A stretch of DNA of 64,000 bases from Planctomycetaceae bacterium (GTDB lineage: Bacteria > Planctomycetota > Planctomycetia > Planctomycetales > Planctomycetaceae): contig JAJDEI010000016.1 in assembly GCA_029259845.1 (NCBI GenBank), positions 1 through 64,000 on the forward strand, written 5' to 3'. Below are positions 28,092 through 37,460 of the stretch, piece by piece; positions within the stretch are counted from its first letter, which is position 1; each line of letters opens with the position of its first letter. The notes under the pieces were generated by a model, which ran no database searches, was not told the DNA's origin, and worked only from the letters and a program-made list of their open reading frames with translations. The position numbers and the translations under genes are program-made.

Positions 28092-28550
28092 GTGATTTCC
28101 CAAACCGTCGATTACGCCCTGCGTGCCGTTGTTTTCCTGGGGAATCAGCCTGGGAAATCGTGTACGACGGCGCAGCTTGCCGATGAGATCGATGCCCCGC
28201 CCGGCTACCTGGCCAAGGTGATGATAGGGCTGAGCCGTGCGGAGATTGTCCGTTCGCAGCGTGGTCCGAACGGTGGCTGTACGCTGGCACGTGATCCGAG
28301 CGGACTGACGATCCTGGAAGTGGTCAACGCAATCGACGCCTTTCACCGCATCTCCGTCTGCCCGCTGGGCCGAGCCGCCCACAGCGGCGGCCTGTGTCCG
28401 CTGCATCGGCGGATGGACAACGTGATGGCGGCGGCTGAGCTCGCCTTCGACCAAACATCTCTTGGAGAGATTCTCGAAGAACCCGGTTTGTTATGCACCT
28501 TGCCCTGTGTCTTCGAACCTGTGAATCTCGGCCCCCTGCCGCCGGAGTAA
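28092..28550 (+). CDS. Rrf2-family transcriptional regulator
   Basis: A 152-aa Rrf2 protein. The N-terminus begins ISQTVDYALRAVVFLG, the classic Rrf2 start, followed by the winged HTH (TTAQLADEIDAPPGYLAKVM, then RGPNGGCTLAR). The sensor region has Cys residues in SVCPLGRAAHSGGLCPLH, and a further pair near the C-terminus (LLCTLPC). Rrf2 proteins use such Cys to bind Fe-S clusters and sense iron, NO or redox state; the spacing here differs from IscR and NsrR. The start is GTG at 28092, matching family N-termini; an upstream TTG would add 26 unconserved residues. It is divergent from the radical SAM gene and is its likely regulator. Confidence 0.9.
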   Translation: MISQTVDYALRAVVFLGNQPGKSCTTAQLADEIDAPPGYLAKVMIGLSRAEIVRSQRGPNGGCTLARDPSGLTILEVVNAIDAFHRISVCPLGRAAHSGGLCPLHRRMDNVMAAAELAFDQTSLGEILEEPGLLCTLPCVFEPVNLGPLPPE

Positions 28551-28707
28551 GTCAGCGGGACAGGCACATGTTCCAGTCATCCTCCCACCACCCCGGACGC
28601 CGTCCCCGACTCGACAATGTGGTGATGCCGGCCGCCGACTGCTCGTCTGATGGCGCATCCGGAATAAACACTCGCGCCATTCCTGCCGATAAGACCGTGG
28701 AATCAAC

Positions 28708-31068
28708 ATGCCGAAACGCCCAGTCACTCGACGCGCCGCGATCGTCGCTCTGATCCTGAGTGCCGTTGCGATGCTGCAAGGCCCGGCCCCCGCGCGTGCC
28801 GCGGATTCGCCGCACAAAGCCCGTATGGCGACGGACGAGGCGTTCCAATCGGACGTGCGGCCGATCGTGGAGAAGTACTGCATCGACTGTCACGGCGAGG
28901 AGGAGCCGGAAGCAGACGTGTCACTGCACAATCTGGGAGATTCCGAACAAGTCCTTGAAGACCGGGACACATGGACCCGCGCCCTGCAGATGCTGACGGT
29001 CGATGGCATGCCCCCCAAGGATGCGGATGACCGGCCGTCCAAGGACGAGCGGGACAAGCTTGTCGAGTGGCTCGATCTGAAGCTGTTTCACGTCGACTGC
29101 GACGTGGCGGACGATTCCGGCCGCGTCACCATCCACCGGCTCAACCGGACGGAATACAACAACACTGTTCGCGATCTGCTCGGGGTCGATATTGACCCCG
29201 CCCGCGACTTCCCGTCGGACGATGTTGGTTACGGGTTCAGTAACATGGCCGACGTTCTCTCGCTGCCGCCGCTGTTGTTTGAGAAATACGTTGACGCCGC
29301 AGAACGCATTGCTGCCGCCACAGTTCTGACCGAGGCTGACGCCAAACGCAGGCAACGCTTCGATGCCGCGCGTCTCAAAACCTCGGAATCCGCCCGAAAT
29401 CGCGAGGAATGGGTTTGGATGACATCACGCGGATCGGCCTACCGGGAGCAGGACATCCGTATCTCCGGCGAGTACACCATTCGCGTCGAAGCGCAGGCCG
29501 ACCAGGCGGGGCCCGATCCGGCCCGTCTGGAGATTCTCGTCGATGGCCAGCCGGTCGTCACTCACGACATCCAGGGGCAGCGCGAACCGGCGATGTATGA
29601 AGTTCAAGTCGATCTCGAACAAGGCCGCCGCAAGATCGAAGCGGCGTTCATCAACGACTACTACCAACCTAAAGCCGAGGACCCGAAGGACCGCGACCGG
29701 AACCTCGCCGTGCGGTTTATCGAGATTCAAGGGCCGGCCAACGCCGCTCCGCCGGAGTTTCACCGCCGAATCGTCTTCACAACACCGGCGGAGGACAAAA
29801 CCGTTGAGGAAGCGGCTCGCGACATCTTCGGCCGTCTGTTGCCCCGCGCCTTTCGGCGGCCGGTCGAGACTGCCGAAATCGACCGATTCGTACGACTGGT
29901 CGAATTCGCCGTCGAGCGCGGCGACTGGTTCGAGCGCGGAGTTCAAGTCGGCCTGCAGGCGGCACTCGTCTCACCCCACTTCCTGTTCCGTGTCGAATCC
30001 GACGGACACGACGACGGCCCACCGGGCGACGCAACGTCGCCGCACAACATCAACGACTATGAACTCGCCTCGCGGCTGTCGTACTTCCTGTGGAGCACGA
30101 TGCCGGATGAGGAACTTTTCCGACTGGCCGAACAGGGGCAACTGCACGAACCGGAGACGCTGGATGCTCAGGTTGGCCGCATGCTGGCCGACCCCAAAGC
30201 CGAGGCGCTGGTCGAAAACTTCGCCAGCCAGTGGCTCACACTGGCCAACATCGTCGAAGCGCAGCCGAACAAGGAGCTGTTTCCCGAATTCACCCCCGAA
30301 CTGCGGGCGGACATGGTGCAGGAAACGAAGATGTTCGTCCGCAGCATTTTCCACGAAAACCGCAGCCTGCTCGGCTTTCTCGATGCGGACTTCACATTCG
30401 TCAACGAACGACTGGCAGCGCATTATGGCATTGACGGTGTCGAAGGGGACGAGTTCCGCCGTGTGTCGCTGCCGGAGGGGAAACGGACCGGGGTGCTCAC
30501 GCACGCCAGTCTCCTGACGATCACTTCGAATCCCGACCGCACGTCACTCGTCCGCCGCGGGGCATGGATTCTCGACAATATTCTGGGACTGGACCTCCCC
30601 GATCCGCCCGCCAATATTCCGTCCCTGGAGGAAGGAGCCAAAGAGTCGGGAGCGACCTCAATGCGGGAACAGTTGAAGATTCACCGGGAGATGCCGACGT
30701 GTGCCTCCTGTCATGATACACTTGATCCGCTGGGTTTTGGTTTCGAGAACTTCGACCCGATCGGCCGTTGGCGCGAGACGGTCGAAGACCTGCCCGTTGA
30801 CGCCGGTGGGACCCTGCCCAGCGGCGAATCGTTCAGCGGACCGGTCGAACTGGCTGCTATCCTCAAGAAACGTAAAGACGAGTTCGCCGAACTCATCACC
30901 CGGAAAATGTTAACCTACGCCTTGGGGCGCGGCCTCGAACTGCCCGACTCCTGCGCGGTCGACGACATCGTCGCCGACCTGCGCGAAAACGATTACCGAT
31001 TCACGGCCCTCGTGCGGGGCATCGTCCACAGTAAGCCGTTTCTCATGAGACAAAGTGACGGCTCCTGA
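28708..31068 (+). CDS. Secreted planctomycete cytochrome-type protein (DUF1587/1595/1592/1588/1585)
   Basis: A 786-aa exported protein with a Sec signal peptide (Arg-rich start, hydrophobic core IVALILSAVAML, cleavage near ARA-AD). A heme-binding motif C58-ID-C61-H62 follows at once. DUF1587 comes next (IHRLNRTEYNNTVRDLLGVD), then a beta-rich insertion (about 230-345), DUF1595 (LLPRAFRRPVE), DUF1592 (ALVSPHFLFRVE), DUF1588 (RTGVLTHASLLTITSNPDRT) with a second CASCH heme motif near residue 665, and DUF1585 at the C-terminus (MLTYALGRGLELPD). This architecture is almost confined to Planctomycetota and a few relatives. The role is unknown; a periplasmic c-type redox function is likely. It forms a unit with the DUF1552 gene 87 bp downstream. 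Confidence 0.93.
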   Translation: MPKRPVTRRAAIVALILSAVAMLQGPAPARAADSPHKARMATDEAFQSDVRPIVEKYCIDCHGEEEPEADVSLHNLGDSEQVLEDRDTWTRALQMLTVDGMPPKDADDRPSKDERDKLVEWLDLKLFHVDCDVADDSGRVTIHRLNRTEYNNTVRDLLGVDIDPARDFPSDDVGYGFSNMADVLSLPPLLFEKYVDAAERIAAATVLTEADAKRRQRFDAARLKTSESARNREEWVWMTSRGSAYREQDIRISGEYTIRVEAQADQAGPDPARLEILVDGQPVVTHDIQGQREPAMYEVQVDLEQGRRKIEAAFINDYYQPKAEDPKDRDRNLAVRFIEIQGPANAAPPEFHRRIVFTTPAEDKTVEEAARDIFGRLLPRAFRRPVETAEIDRFVRLVEFAVERGDWFERGVQVGLQAALVSPHFLFRVESDGHDDGPPGDATSPHNINDYELASRLSYFLWSTMPDEELFRLAEQGQLHEPETLDAQVGRMLADPKAEALVENFASQWLTLANIVEAQPNKELFPEFTPELRADMVQETKMFVRSIFHENRSLLGFLDADFTFVNERLAAHYGIDGVEGDEFRRVSLPEGKRTGVLTHASLLTITSNPDRTSLVRRGAWILDNILGLDLPDPPANIPSLEEGAKESGATSMREQLKIHREMPTCASCHDTLDPLGFGFENFDPIGRWRETVEDLPVDAGGTLPSGESFSGPVELAAILKKRKDEFAELITRKMLTYALGRGLELPDSCAVDDIVADLRENDYRFTALVRGIVHSKPFLMRQSDGS

Positions 31069-31155
31069 GACGAGAGGACGATACACGAACTATCAACCGC
31101 TCGGCGGACTCGGTCAACACCCTTCCGCCCGGCGAACAGAACCTGAGGCCCGGCC

Positions 31156-32484
31156 ATGAACATGAAATACCCTCTTCCGCGACGCACCGTCCTCAAAGGC
31201 CTTGGCACGGCAATGGCTTTGCCCATGCTGGAGGCGATGGTCCCCAAAGCAGCCGTCGCCAAAGGCGACCAACCCGCCGCACCGGTCCGCTTGGCATTCA
31301 TCTTTTTTCCCAACGGAGCCATTCCGAAAAGCTGGATGCCGGAAGGCGACGGACGCGAATGGGAGTTGTCGCGGGCGCTTGGGCCCCTTGCGGAACACAA
31401 GCAGCACCTCACTGTATTGACCGGCCTCACGCAGAATCATGGCCGGGCGAATGGCGACGGAGCCGGCGACCACGCGCGATGCGCCAGTTCGTTCCTCACC
31501 GGAGCCCAACCGTACAAGACCGACGGGGCCAATATCAAAGTCGGTGTCTCCGTCGACCAGGCCGCAGCCGACTTGATTGGCAAACAAACGGTCTTCCCGT
31601 CGCTCGAACTGGGCATCGAGCGCGGTCGCAACAGCGGCAATTGCGACTCCGGTTATAGCTGTGCCTATTCGGCCAACGTCTCGTGGAAGACGGAAACCAC
31701 GCCGATGGCCAAAGAGATCAATCCCCGCTTGGCCCTGGAGCGATTGTTTGGATCACCGGACGCAGCGATCGGCCGTGCCGAACGGGACGCCTATCGCCAG
31801 AGCATCCTCGATCTGGTCGCCGAGGACGCCGCACTGCTTCACAAGCGGCTCGGCAAGACCGACCAGCGCAAACTGGACGAATACTTCACCAGCGTTCGCG
31901 AACTGGAAGTGCGCATCGACCGCGACGCCACCCGGCTGCAGGACGTCCCGGAATATGACCTCCCCGCCGGCATCCCCAAGGAACTGGAATCCCACATCCA
32001 GTTGATGTACGACGTCATGGTGCTCGCCTTTCAGACCGACTCCACTCGCATCAGCACGTTGATGCTGGCCAACGCGGGCAGCAACCGCAGCTACCCGATG
32101 GTCGGCGTCAAAGGAGGGCACCACAGCCTGTCGCACCACCGCGACGACGAACAGAAAATCGAGGACCTGACGAAAATTGACCTCTTCCTCGCCAGTCAGT
32201 TCGGCGACTTCCTCAACAAGCTGAAGTCGGTCTCCGAGGGCGACCGCACGTTGCTCGACAACAGCCTGATCCTCTACGGCAGCGGCCTCTCCGACGCCAA
32301 CCGGCACACGCACCACGACCTGCCGATCGTGCTGGCCGGCAGCGGCGGCGGCCAGTTTGAGACGAATCGACTGCTCAAGCATGAAAAAGACACCCCGCTC
32401 AACAACCTGTTCGTCGCAATGTGCCACATGGCCGGCGCCAACGTGGGGACGCTGGGCGACAGCACGGGCCCGCTCAAGCTGTGA
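31156..32484 (+). CDS. DUF1552 protein with twin-arginine-like signal
   Basis: A 442-aa protein of the DUF1552 family. The N-terminus RRTVLKGLGTAMALPML resembles a Tat signal (twin Arg at 9-10). The conserved core includes LAFIFFPNGAIPKSWMP, the early HGRANGDGAGDHARC stretch and a late segment with GSGLSDANRHTHHDLPIVL. These resemble alkaline-phosphatase/sulfatase-like DUF1501 folds, though metal ligands cannot be assigned with confidence. The gene nearly always follows a DUF1592-type gene in planctomycetes, as here, so the two products probably work together in the periplasm. Substrate unknown. Confidence 0.92.
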   Translation: MNMKYPLPRRTVLKGLGTAMALPMLEAMVPKAAVAKGDQPAAPVRLAFIFFPNGAIPKSWMPEGDGREWELSRALGPLAEHKQHLTVLTGLTQNHGRANGDGAGDHARCASSFLTGAQPYKTDGANIKVGVSVDQAAADLIGKQTVFPSLELGIERGRNSGNCDSGYSCAYSANVSWKTETTPMAKEINPRLALERLFGSPDAAIGRAERDAYRQSILDLVAEDAALLHKRLGKTDQRKLDEYFTSVRELEVRIDRDATRLQDVPEYDLPAGIPKELESHIQLMYDVMVLAFQTDSTRISTLMLANAGSNRSYPMVGVKGGHHSLSHHRDDEQKIEDLTKIDLFLASQFGDFLNKLKSVSEGDRTLLDNSLILYGSGLSDANRHTHHDLPIVLAGSGGGQFETNRLLKHEKDTPLNNLFVAMCHMAGANVGTLGDSTGPLKL

Positions 32485-32711
32485 GAAGGCTTGTCTGGCG
32501 CAGAGTCGAAACTCACAATCGAATCCGAGCCCTGAGCGTGAGCGACGGGTGTCCACGAGCAACGGAAGAGGGGGTTTCCGCAGTATCCCGACGTCAGTCG
32601 GCACATTGTTGACGTCGGAAATCGTCAACGAGGGGTGGCCCAGCCGGAGCAGATTGCAAATCCGTCCCGCGCCAATCTGACCGACGGCACGACAACTCAC
32701 GAGACGGCGGC

Positions 32712-33542
32712 TCACTTCGGAATCCGCTGGGCTGTCGACTCCCGGCCACTGTGCCATTTCGCGGGGTCCTCAGCGGTCGGCTGCTGGACATCGGCCTCTT
32801 TGACAGCCGCGTCGCCAACCCGCGAAAGCGGCGTGTACTGTGGGTGCGGGCCTTCGCAGTACGGGCTGTTTGACTTGGCGTTGTAGCAGCAGACCATCGA
32901 CCAACGCGGATGGATCGAACGGTTCTGATCGCTGCGGTGCAGCAGGTTGCCGTGGAAAAACACGGCATCTCCCGGCTCCATCTCGACGTAGATCAACTCC
33001 AGACGTTTCAGGATTTCCTCGACCCGGTCGCGGTCGGCGCCGACCTGGTCGTCGACTTTGAGATGCTCAATGCGTCCCAATTGATGCGAGCCGCGCACCA
33101 CCTGCAGGCAGCCGTTCTCGCGGGTCGCCGGATCGACGGCAATGAAAACGCTCACTACGTTGGGCCAGAGCATGCCGTTGTGATACCAGTACCCGTAGTC
33201 CTGATGCCACGCCCACGCCCCGCCTGTCTGGGCGTCCTTCATAATCATCTTCGTGTGATAGTGATACGGCTCGTCCCGGAGGATTTGTTCGGCGGCGTCC
33301 GCCATTCTGCGGCAGCGTGCGAACCATCCATAGATGCTGTCATCCGGATGATTCCACAACGCCAGCTTGACGCTCCCCCCTTCGCCATCGCGTCGGGCAA
33401 AAGCGTGGGCGCTCAGCGCCTGGTCTGCATGGGCCGTCTCGCGGAGCCGGCCAGTTTCTTCGGCGTCAAACAGGCCGCGGCGGATCAAAAAACCGTCTTC
33501 GTCATACTGGGCGAGTTGCTGTGGGGTCAGCGGGGCAGTCAT
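32712..33542 (-). CDS. Phytanoyl-CoA dioxygenase-like Fe(II)/2-oxoglutarate oxygenase
   Basis: A 276-aa PhyH-family oxygenase. The double-stranded beta-helix iron ligands are readable: His113 and Asp115 in AWHQDYGYW, and the distal His202 in FFHGNLLHRSDQN, followed by Arg213 (HPRWSM) for 2-oxoglutarate. The substrate is unknown; the family hydroxylates many small molecules. It is convergent with the DUF1552 gene (227 bp between stop codons) and has no evident operon partner. The third palindromic element lies 50 bp upstream of its ATG and may affect its promoter. Confidence 0.92.
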   Translation of the reverse strand: MTAPLTPQQLAQYDEDGFLIRRGLFDAEETGRLRETAHADQALSAHAFARRDGEGGSVKLALWNHPDDSIYGWFARCRRMADAAEQILRDEPYHYHTKMIMKDAQTGGAWAWHQDYGYWYHNGMLWPNVVSVFIAVDPATRENGCLQVVRGSHQLGRIEHLKVDDQVGADRDRVEEILKRLELIYVEMEPGDAVFFHGNLLHRSDQNRSIHPRWSMVCCYNAKSNSPYCEGPHPQYTPLSRVGDAAVKEADVQQPTAEDPAKWHSGRESTAQRIPK

Positions 33543-33591
33543 GGGTGTTGCTCGGTTCTGTCGAGGGTGTGATTGAAAATCGTTCCCAACT

Positions 33592-33716
33592 TAGCCGCCC
33601 GTTGAAAAACTCAATTCTGCGTGCCACTGCCGTCTCGGCAGTGCGAGAAACCAGTCAGTTTTCAGACATCTGCACGGCTGACACAGCCGTGGCACACGTT
33701 TTTCAACGGGCTGTTA
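33592..33716. repeat. 125-bp palindromic MITE-like element, copy 3
   Basis: Nearly identical to the copies at 3484 and 15293 and in the same orientation. The left end is TAGCCGCCCGTTGAAAAAC and the right end GTTTTTCAACGGGCTGTTA, both bounded by TA. It sits between divergent genes, unlike copy 2, which lies between convergent ones, so the elements are not simply terminators. Confidence 0.88.
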
Positions 33717-34199
33717 GCGTTGGAGTTCAGCCTTGAGGCTGTGCGATCGGGCGAAAGTTCGAACTCCTCTCAAACTCGAACCCAGCACCGGCACCCGGTC
33801 GCCCTGGCCAACTCCTCCGCCCCATTTTGCCGACGCAGCTCACAAAATGGAACCACGGACGACACGCAGGTCTGGATTAACGTTTTGTTGAAGTTGGGGC
33901 GTCGCACCGACATCGGCCGTCGGCGTTGGCTCCGGGCTAACACCAATCCATGATTCCGGTTCGCCCGGAGGCAACGCCGATGGCGAACCGCTGACAATTC
34001 CCGCATCGTGAACATACGTTCGCTCTGCTCCCGAGGTCCGCCGGACTGGCCAACGCGCGGCTGGCCGCTTACAACGTCGGTCGTTGTCGGTCCCTCCGAA
34101 TGGCAATGACCGACCCATTTCACGGGGCCGTCGAACAGAATGCGTGCGGGATGTGTGTTCAACCATCGCGAGGTTACTCCAACGAGAATCAGGCCAAAC
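33717..34199. repeat. Intergenic region with repeat family GCCGTCGGCGTTGsCTCCGG
   Basis: This 483-bp region contains the word GCCGTCGGCGTTGGCTCC at 33916-33933 (extending to GGGCTAAC), and an inverted relative with its own hairpin (GGTTCGCC ... GGCGAACC) at 33958-33990. The same repeat family recurs at 37227-37281. No gene is supported: the long minus-strand frame here is an antisense shadow of the epimerase gene. Confidence 0.55.
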
Positions 34200-35231
34200 A
34201 TGCTCCCGGAGACGCTGCGCACAGTCGACGAGTTGGAGGAACTCCTCAGCCGTCCGTCAGAGCAGGCCGTCAGGGCTTTCGCGGCGGTTCCCGGCGACGT
34301 GCTGATCTTGGGCGCGGGCGGCAAGATGGGGCCCACGCTCGCGCGGATGGCGGTGCGCGCTTCAGAGGCTGCGGGAACCGGGCGGCGCGTCGTGGCAGTG
34401 AGCCGGTTCGGAGACCCCGCGTCCCGCGAGCCGTTGGAAGCCTGCGGCGTCGAAACGATCGCCGGCGACCTGCTGGACCCCGCGTTCGTGGCCTCACTGC
34501 CTGAAGCCCCCAATGTGGTTTTCATGGCGGGCATGAAGTTCGGCAGTACCGGTGCGGAGGCGACGACCTGGGCCATGAACACACATCTGCCCGCGTTGGT
34601 CTGCCAACGTTTCTCGCACAGCCGCCTCGTCGCCTTTTCGACCGGCAACGTCTATGGGTTGGTGCCCAGGGACAGCGGCGGCTCTGCGGAAGCCGACGCG
34701 GCGAATCCCGTCGGGGAGTACGCCATGAGTTGTCTGGGCCGAGAGCGAATTGTTCAGTACTTTTCGGAGCGGGACCAAGTTCCCGCCGTGCTGATCCGCC
34801 TCAATTATGCGACCGAACTGCGGTATGGCGTCCTCGTCGATCTCGCGAAAAAGATTGCGGACGGCGAGCCGGTCGATCTGACGATGGGGTACGTGAACGT
34901 CATCTGGCAGGGAGACGCCTCCGCCTTGACACTGAGTACGCTGCCCGACTGCGGCCTGCCTCCGACGATCGTCAACGTTGCCGGACCGGACGTCCTGCAT
35001 GTGCGCAACGTGTGCGAACGACTGGCGGAGCGAATGGGGACGGTCGCCCGCTTCGTCGGCGAAGAATCCGACAGGGCTCTGCTGAACGATGGCCGCCGCG
35101 CCCATGCCCGCTACGGCGAACCGGCCGTCTCGATCGAGCGTCTGCTCGACTGGACGGCCGATTGGGTTCAGCGCGGCGGTCCCACACTGGGCAAGCCGAC
35201 GCGATTCGAGTCACGGGACGGAAAGTTTTGA
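34200..35231 (+). CDS. NAD-dependent epimerase/dehydratase-like protein lacking the catalytic Lys
   Basis: A 343-aa extended short-chain dehydrogenase fold. An N-terminal helix precedes the nucleotide-binding motif VLILGAGGKMGPTLARM. The FSTGNVYG stretch corresponds to the active-site Ser/Thr region. The catalytic Tyr is Tyr174 in GEYAMSCLGRE, but the Lys four residues later is Cys178, so the YxxxK motif is broken. It may bind NAD(P) and a sugar nucleotide without the usual catalysis, or use a changed mechanism. The start is the ATG at MLPETLRTVD. No neighbour indicates a pathway. Confidence 0.83.
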   Translation: MLPETLRTVDELEELLSRPSEQAVRAFAAVPGDVLILGAGGKMGPTLARMAVRASEAAGTGRRVVAVSRFGDPASREPLEACGVETIAGDLLDPAFVASLPEAPNVVFMAGMKFGSTGAEATTWAMNTHLPALVCQRFSHSRLVAFSTGNVYGLVPRDSGGSAEADAANPVGEYAMSCLGRERIVQYFSERDQVPAVLIRLNYATELRYGVLVDLAKKIADGEPVDLTMGYVNVIWQGDASALTLSTLPDCGLPPTIVNVAGPDVLHVRNVCERLAERMGTVARFVGEESDRALLNDGRRAHARYGEPAVSIERLLDWTADWVQRGGPTLGKPTRFESRDGKF

Positions 35232-35349
35232 AGGGACTCTCCCCGGGCTGTCTCCCCGTGGGCCTGCTCCCCATGCTTTGCCCCACCGGTCGCCCTCCGG
35301 AGGTGAGTGTCTCAACCGCCCGCTTGGCGACCCGCTGGGGTTGGGCGCG

Positions 35350-36810
35350 TCACGGGGTCGTCCCTCCCGCCGATGTCCGACGAGCGTGTGTCTCCGGCTT
35401 CCACAACGGTCTGCCTTGGTAGAGATGGCCGATCGGGTATCTGTCGCTTGGTGTGGGCGCTGTCTGCATGATGCGGGCGATGTGCGCGACGACCTTCGGG
35501 TGCTGCGCCGCGACGTTGTGTTCTTCGCCGATGTCGTTGCTCAGATCGTAGAGCCGAATCTCGCCCTTTTGCCCGAGGCGGATTCCTTTCCAGTTCTTCC
35601 AGCGGACCGCCTGGTCGTAGCGGCGTCGGCAGTGGCCGTAGTCCCAGTAGAGAAAGTCACGAGGCTCGGCGAGCTTGCCGCCCGTCAGCGCCGGCACGAC
35701 TGAGATACCGTCGATGTTGGCGGGCGGCTTGGCACCGGCGAGTTCAGCAAAGGTCGGCACCATGTCTTGAAACGCGATCACTTCGTCGCTGGTTCGTCCG
35801 GCGGGAATCGTGCCAGGCCAGCGGGCAATGAACGGGACGCGGATTCCTCCCTCGGTGAGATCACGCTTGAACCCGCGAAGAGGTCCGCCGGTGTTGAATC
35901 GCTTGTTTACGTCAGCATGTCCGCCGTGATCGCTCGTGAAGATCACAAGCGTGTTCTCCTTGAAGCCGCTCGCATCGGCCAGTTCGACGATCCGACCGAC
36001 ATCCCGTTCAAGCCGGTCGACCATGGCCGCATACTTTTTCGACCGCTCGTCCCAGTCGCGAGTCGAATACGGTTCGGTCGACGGGACCGCCAGGCCATCC
36101 GCGTCCTCTTTTCTCGAAGAGAAGTGGGGCAGCGTGTAGGCGGCATAGAGAAAGAATGGCTGTTCGCTCCCCTTGGCTTGGCGGATGAACTTCAAAGCCC
36201 GTTCCGTGAGGAGGTCGTGGCTGTAGTGTTTGCGCGTTTCGGTATTGCCGCGCAGGTCCTGGCGGCCTTCGTCGTCATCGAGGTATTCGGTGAAGTAGTA
36301 GTGGGCATGGTCCTGATTGAGATAACCGAACCAAGTGTCGAATCCCTGATTGGTCGCGCGTCCGACGGTGCCCGCGTCCCCCAGTGACCACTTGCCGACG
36401 CCACCACAACGGTAACCGGCCTGCTGGAGCACCTCCGCGACGGTCACGTCACTGTCCCGCAGGTAGGTCGCGTAATGAGGCACGTTGTCTCGTGCCGGCG
36501 CATGGCCGTTATGTCGGCCGGTCATCAGCACAGCGCGAGAAGCCGCACACACCGGGCCACCGGCGTAGGCCTGCGTGAACCGTACGCCTGCGGCTGCAAG
36601 TCGGTCGATGTTCGGTGTTGCGATCAGCTTTTGCCCATAACAACCCAGGTCCCCGTAGCCAAGGTCGTCGGCCATGATGAAGATGATATTGGGACGCGGG
36701 GCATCGTCTGCACGGCAACGCCCAGTGCAGGAAAGACCGATGGCGATCAGCCAAAGAACCAACACCAATGCGTGCACGTTTTGACCGCGTTTCATATCTG
36801 TCTTTGCCAT
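35350..36810 (-). CDS. Secreted sulfatase (formylglycine type)
   Basis: A 486-aa arylsulfatase-family hydrolase that removes sulfate esters. A signal peptide (hydrophobic core VLVLWLIAIGLS) is followed by metal ligands in IIFIMADDLGYGDLG and the FGly motif C88-A-A-S-R92 (GPVCAASRAVLMTGR), in which Cys88 is oxidised to formylglycine. FTSDHGGH supplies later metal ligands. Length and domain order (N-terminal catalytic, C-terminal subdomain with LYDLSNDIGEEHNV) are normal. The start is the ATG at MAKTDMKRG. Planctomycetes carry many such enzymes for sulfated algal polysaccharides; the substrate here is unknown. No sulfatase-modifying enzyme is in the window. Confidence 0.95.
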   Translation of the reverse strand: MAKTDMKRGQNVHALVLVLWLIAIGLSCTGRCRADDAPRPNIIFIMADDLGYGDLGCYGQKLIATPNIDRLAAAGVRFTQAYAGGPVCAASRAVLMTGRHNGHAPARDNVPHYATYLRDSDVTVAEVLQQAGYRCGGVGKWSLGDAGTVGRATNQGFDTWFGYLNQDHAHYYFTEYLDDDEGRQDLRGNTETRKHYSHDLLTERALKFIRQAKGSEQPFFLYAAYTLPHFSSRKEDADGLAVPSTEPYSTRDWDERSKKYAAMVDRLERDVGRIVELADASGFKENTLVIFTSDHGGHADVNKRFNTGGPLRGFKRDLTEGGIRVPFIARWPGTIPAGRTSDEVIAFQDMVPTFAELAGAKPPANIDGISVVPALTGGKLAEPRDFLYWDYGHCRRRYDQAVRWKNWKGIRLGQKGEIRLYDLSNDIGEEHNVAAQHPKVVAHIARIMQTAPTPSDRYPIGHLYQGRPLWKPETHARRTSAGGTTP

Positions 36811-37460
36811 TGGTGGTCCGGGCGATTGTTCATCAGTTTGTCGCGAGTGCCCGGCGTCCCAATGACTCCACAGTCTTCTTGACGAGCGATGGGACCTTGG
36901 CTTGAGCCAGTCGCTTTGGTCTGCCGTGCCGCGCTCGAGCAAAGAGCGGCAAGGGGGCCGACTCACCATCCACCGTATCACAGCGAAGAATGCAAACCCA
37001 CCAATCGTGGACCGTTGAGCGGGCCTTTAAAATATGGAAGCTGGGCAACCTCTTAACCCTACGCGTCAGCGTGGGACGAATCGCTCACTCACGTTCGCTT
37101 CCTCGCTGACGCTTCGGGTTATCATTGAGCTTGTCCCGGCCGGTCTTCTCCAAAGTGAATCTTTGAATGGCCCGGGGACCGTTGAGCGGGGCAAACGAGT
37201 TTTTCATGATGGGGACAGTTGTTGGCGGTTCGCCGTCGGCGTTGCCTCCGGGCTAACGCGTGCCATTGGCGGGCGTTAGCCCGGTGCCGACGGTGACGGC
37301 CGACGTTGGCGAGACGCTCCCGTTTCAACAAAACGATCGCCCTCGGGGTGTTCACTGGCATGTTTTGCCAAAGACCGTAGGATGGCGGATGTTGCAGCCT
37401 TGAGCCTCGGACGCCCGTAAGGCGATCGCACGTTTTGTTCCTTTGGCAAGGTCGTTGTTC
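36811..37460. repeat. Intergenic region with two inverted-repeat families
   Basis: This 650-bp region contains AACCCTACGCGTCAGCG (37055-37071) facing CGCTGACGCTTCGGGTT (37104-37120), a near-perfect inverted pair. At 37227-37281, GGTTCGCCGTCGGCGTTGCC begins a copy of the family also seen at 33916, and includes the hairpin GGCTAACGC/GCGTTAGCC. No gene is supported. It should also contain the divergent promoters of the sulfatase and the ribulokinase. Confidence 0.6.

Noticed and set aside
32521-32600. GAGCGTGAGCGACGGGT word as another repeat family
   Set aside because: Only one occurrence is seen in the window, so repeat status cannot be supported here.
33770-34648. 292-codon minus-strand frame
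   Set aside because: It runs antisense through the epimerase gene and the repeat-bearing gap; Ser/Arg/Pro-rich without motifs.
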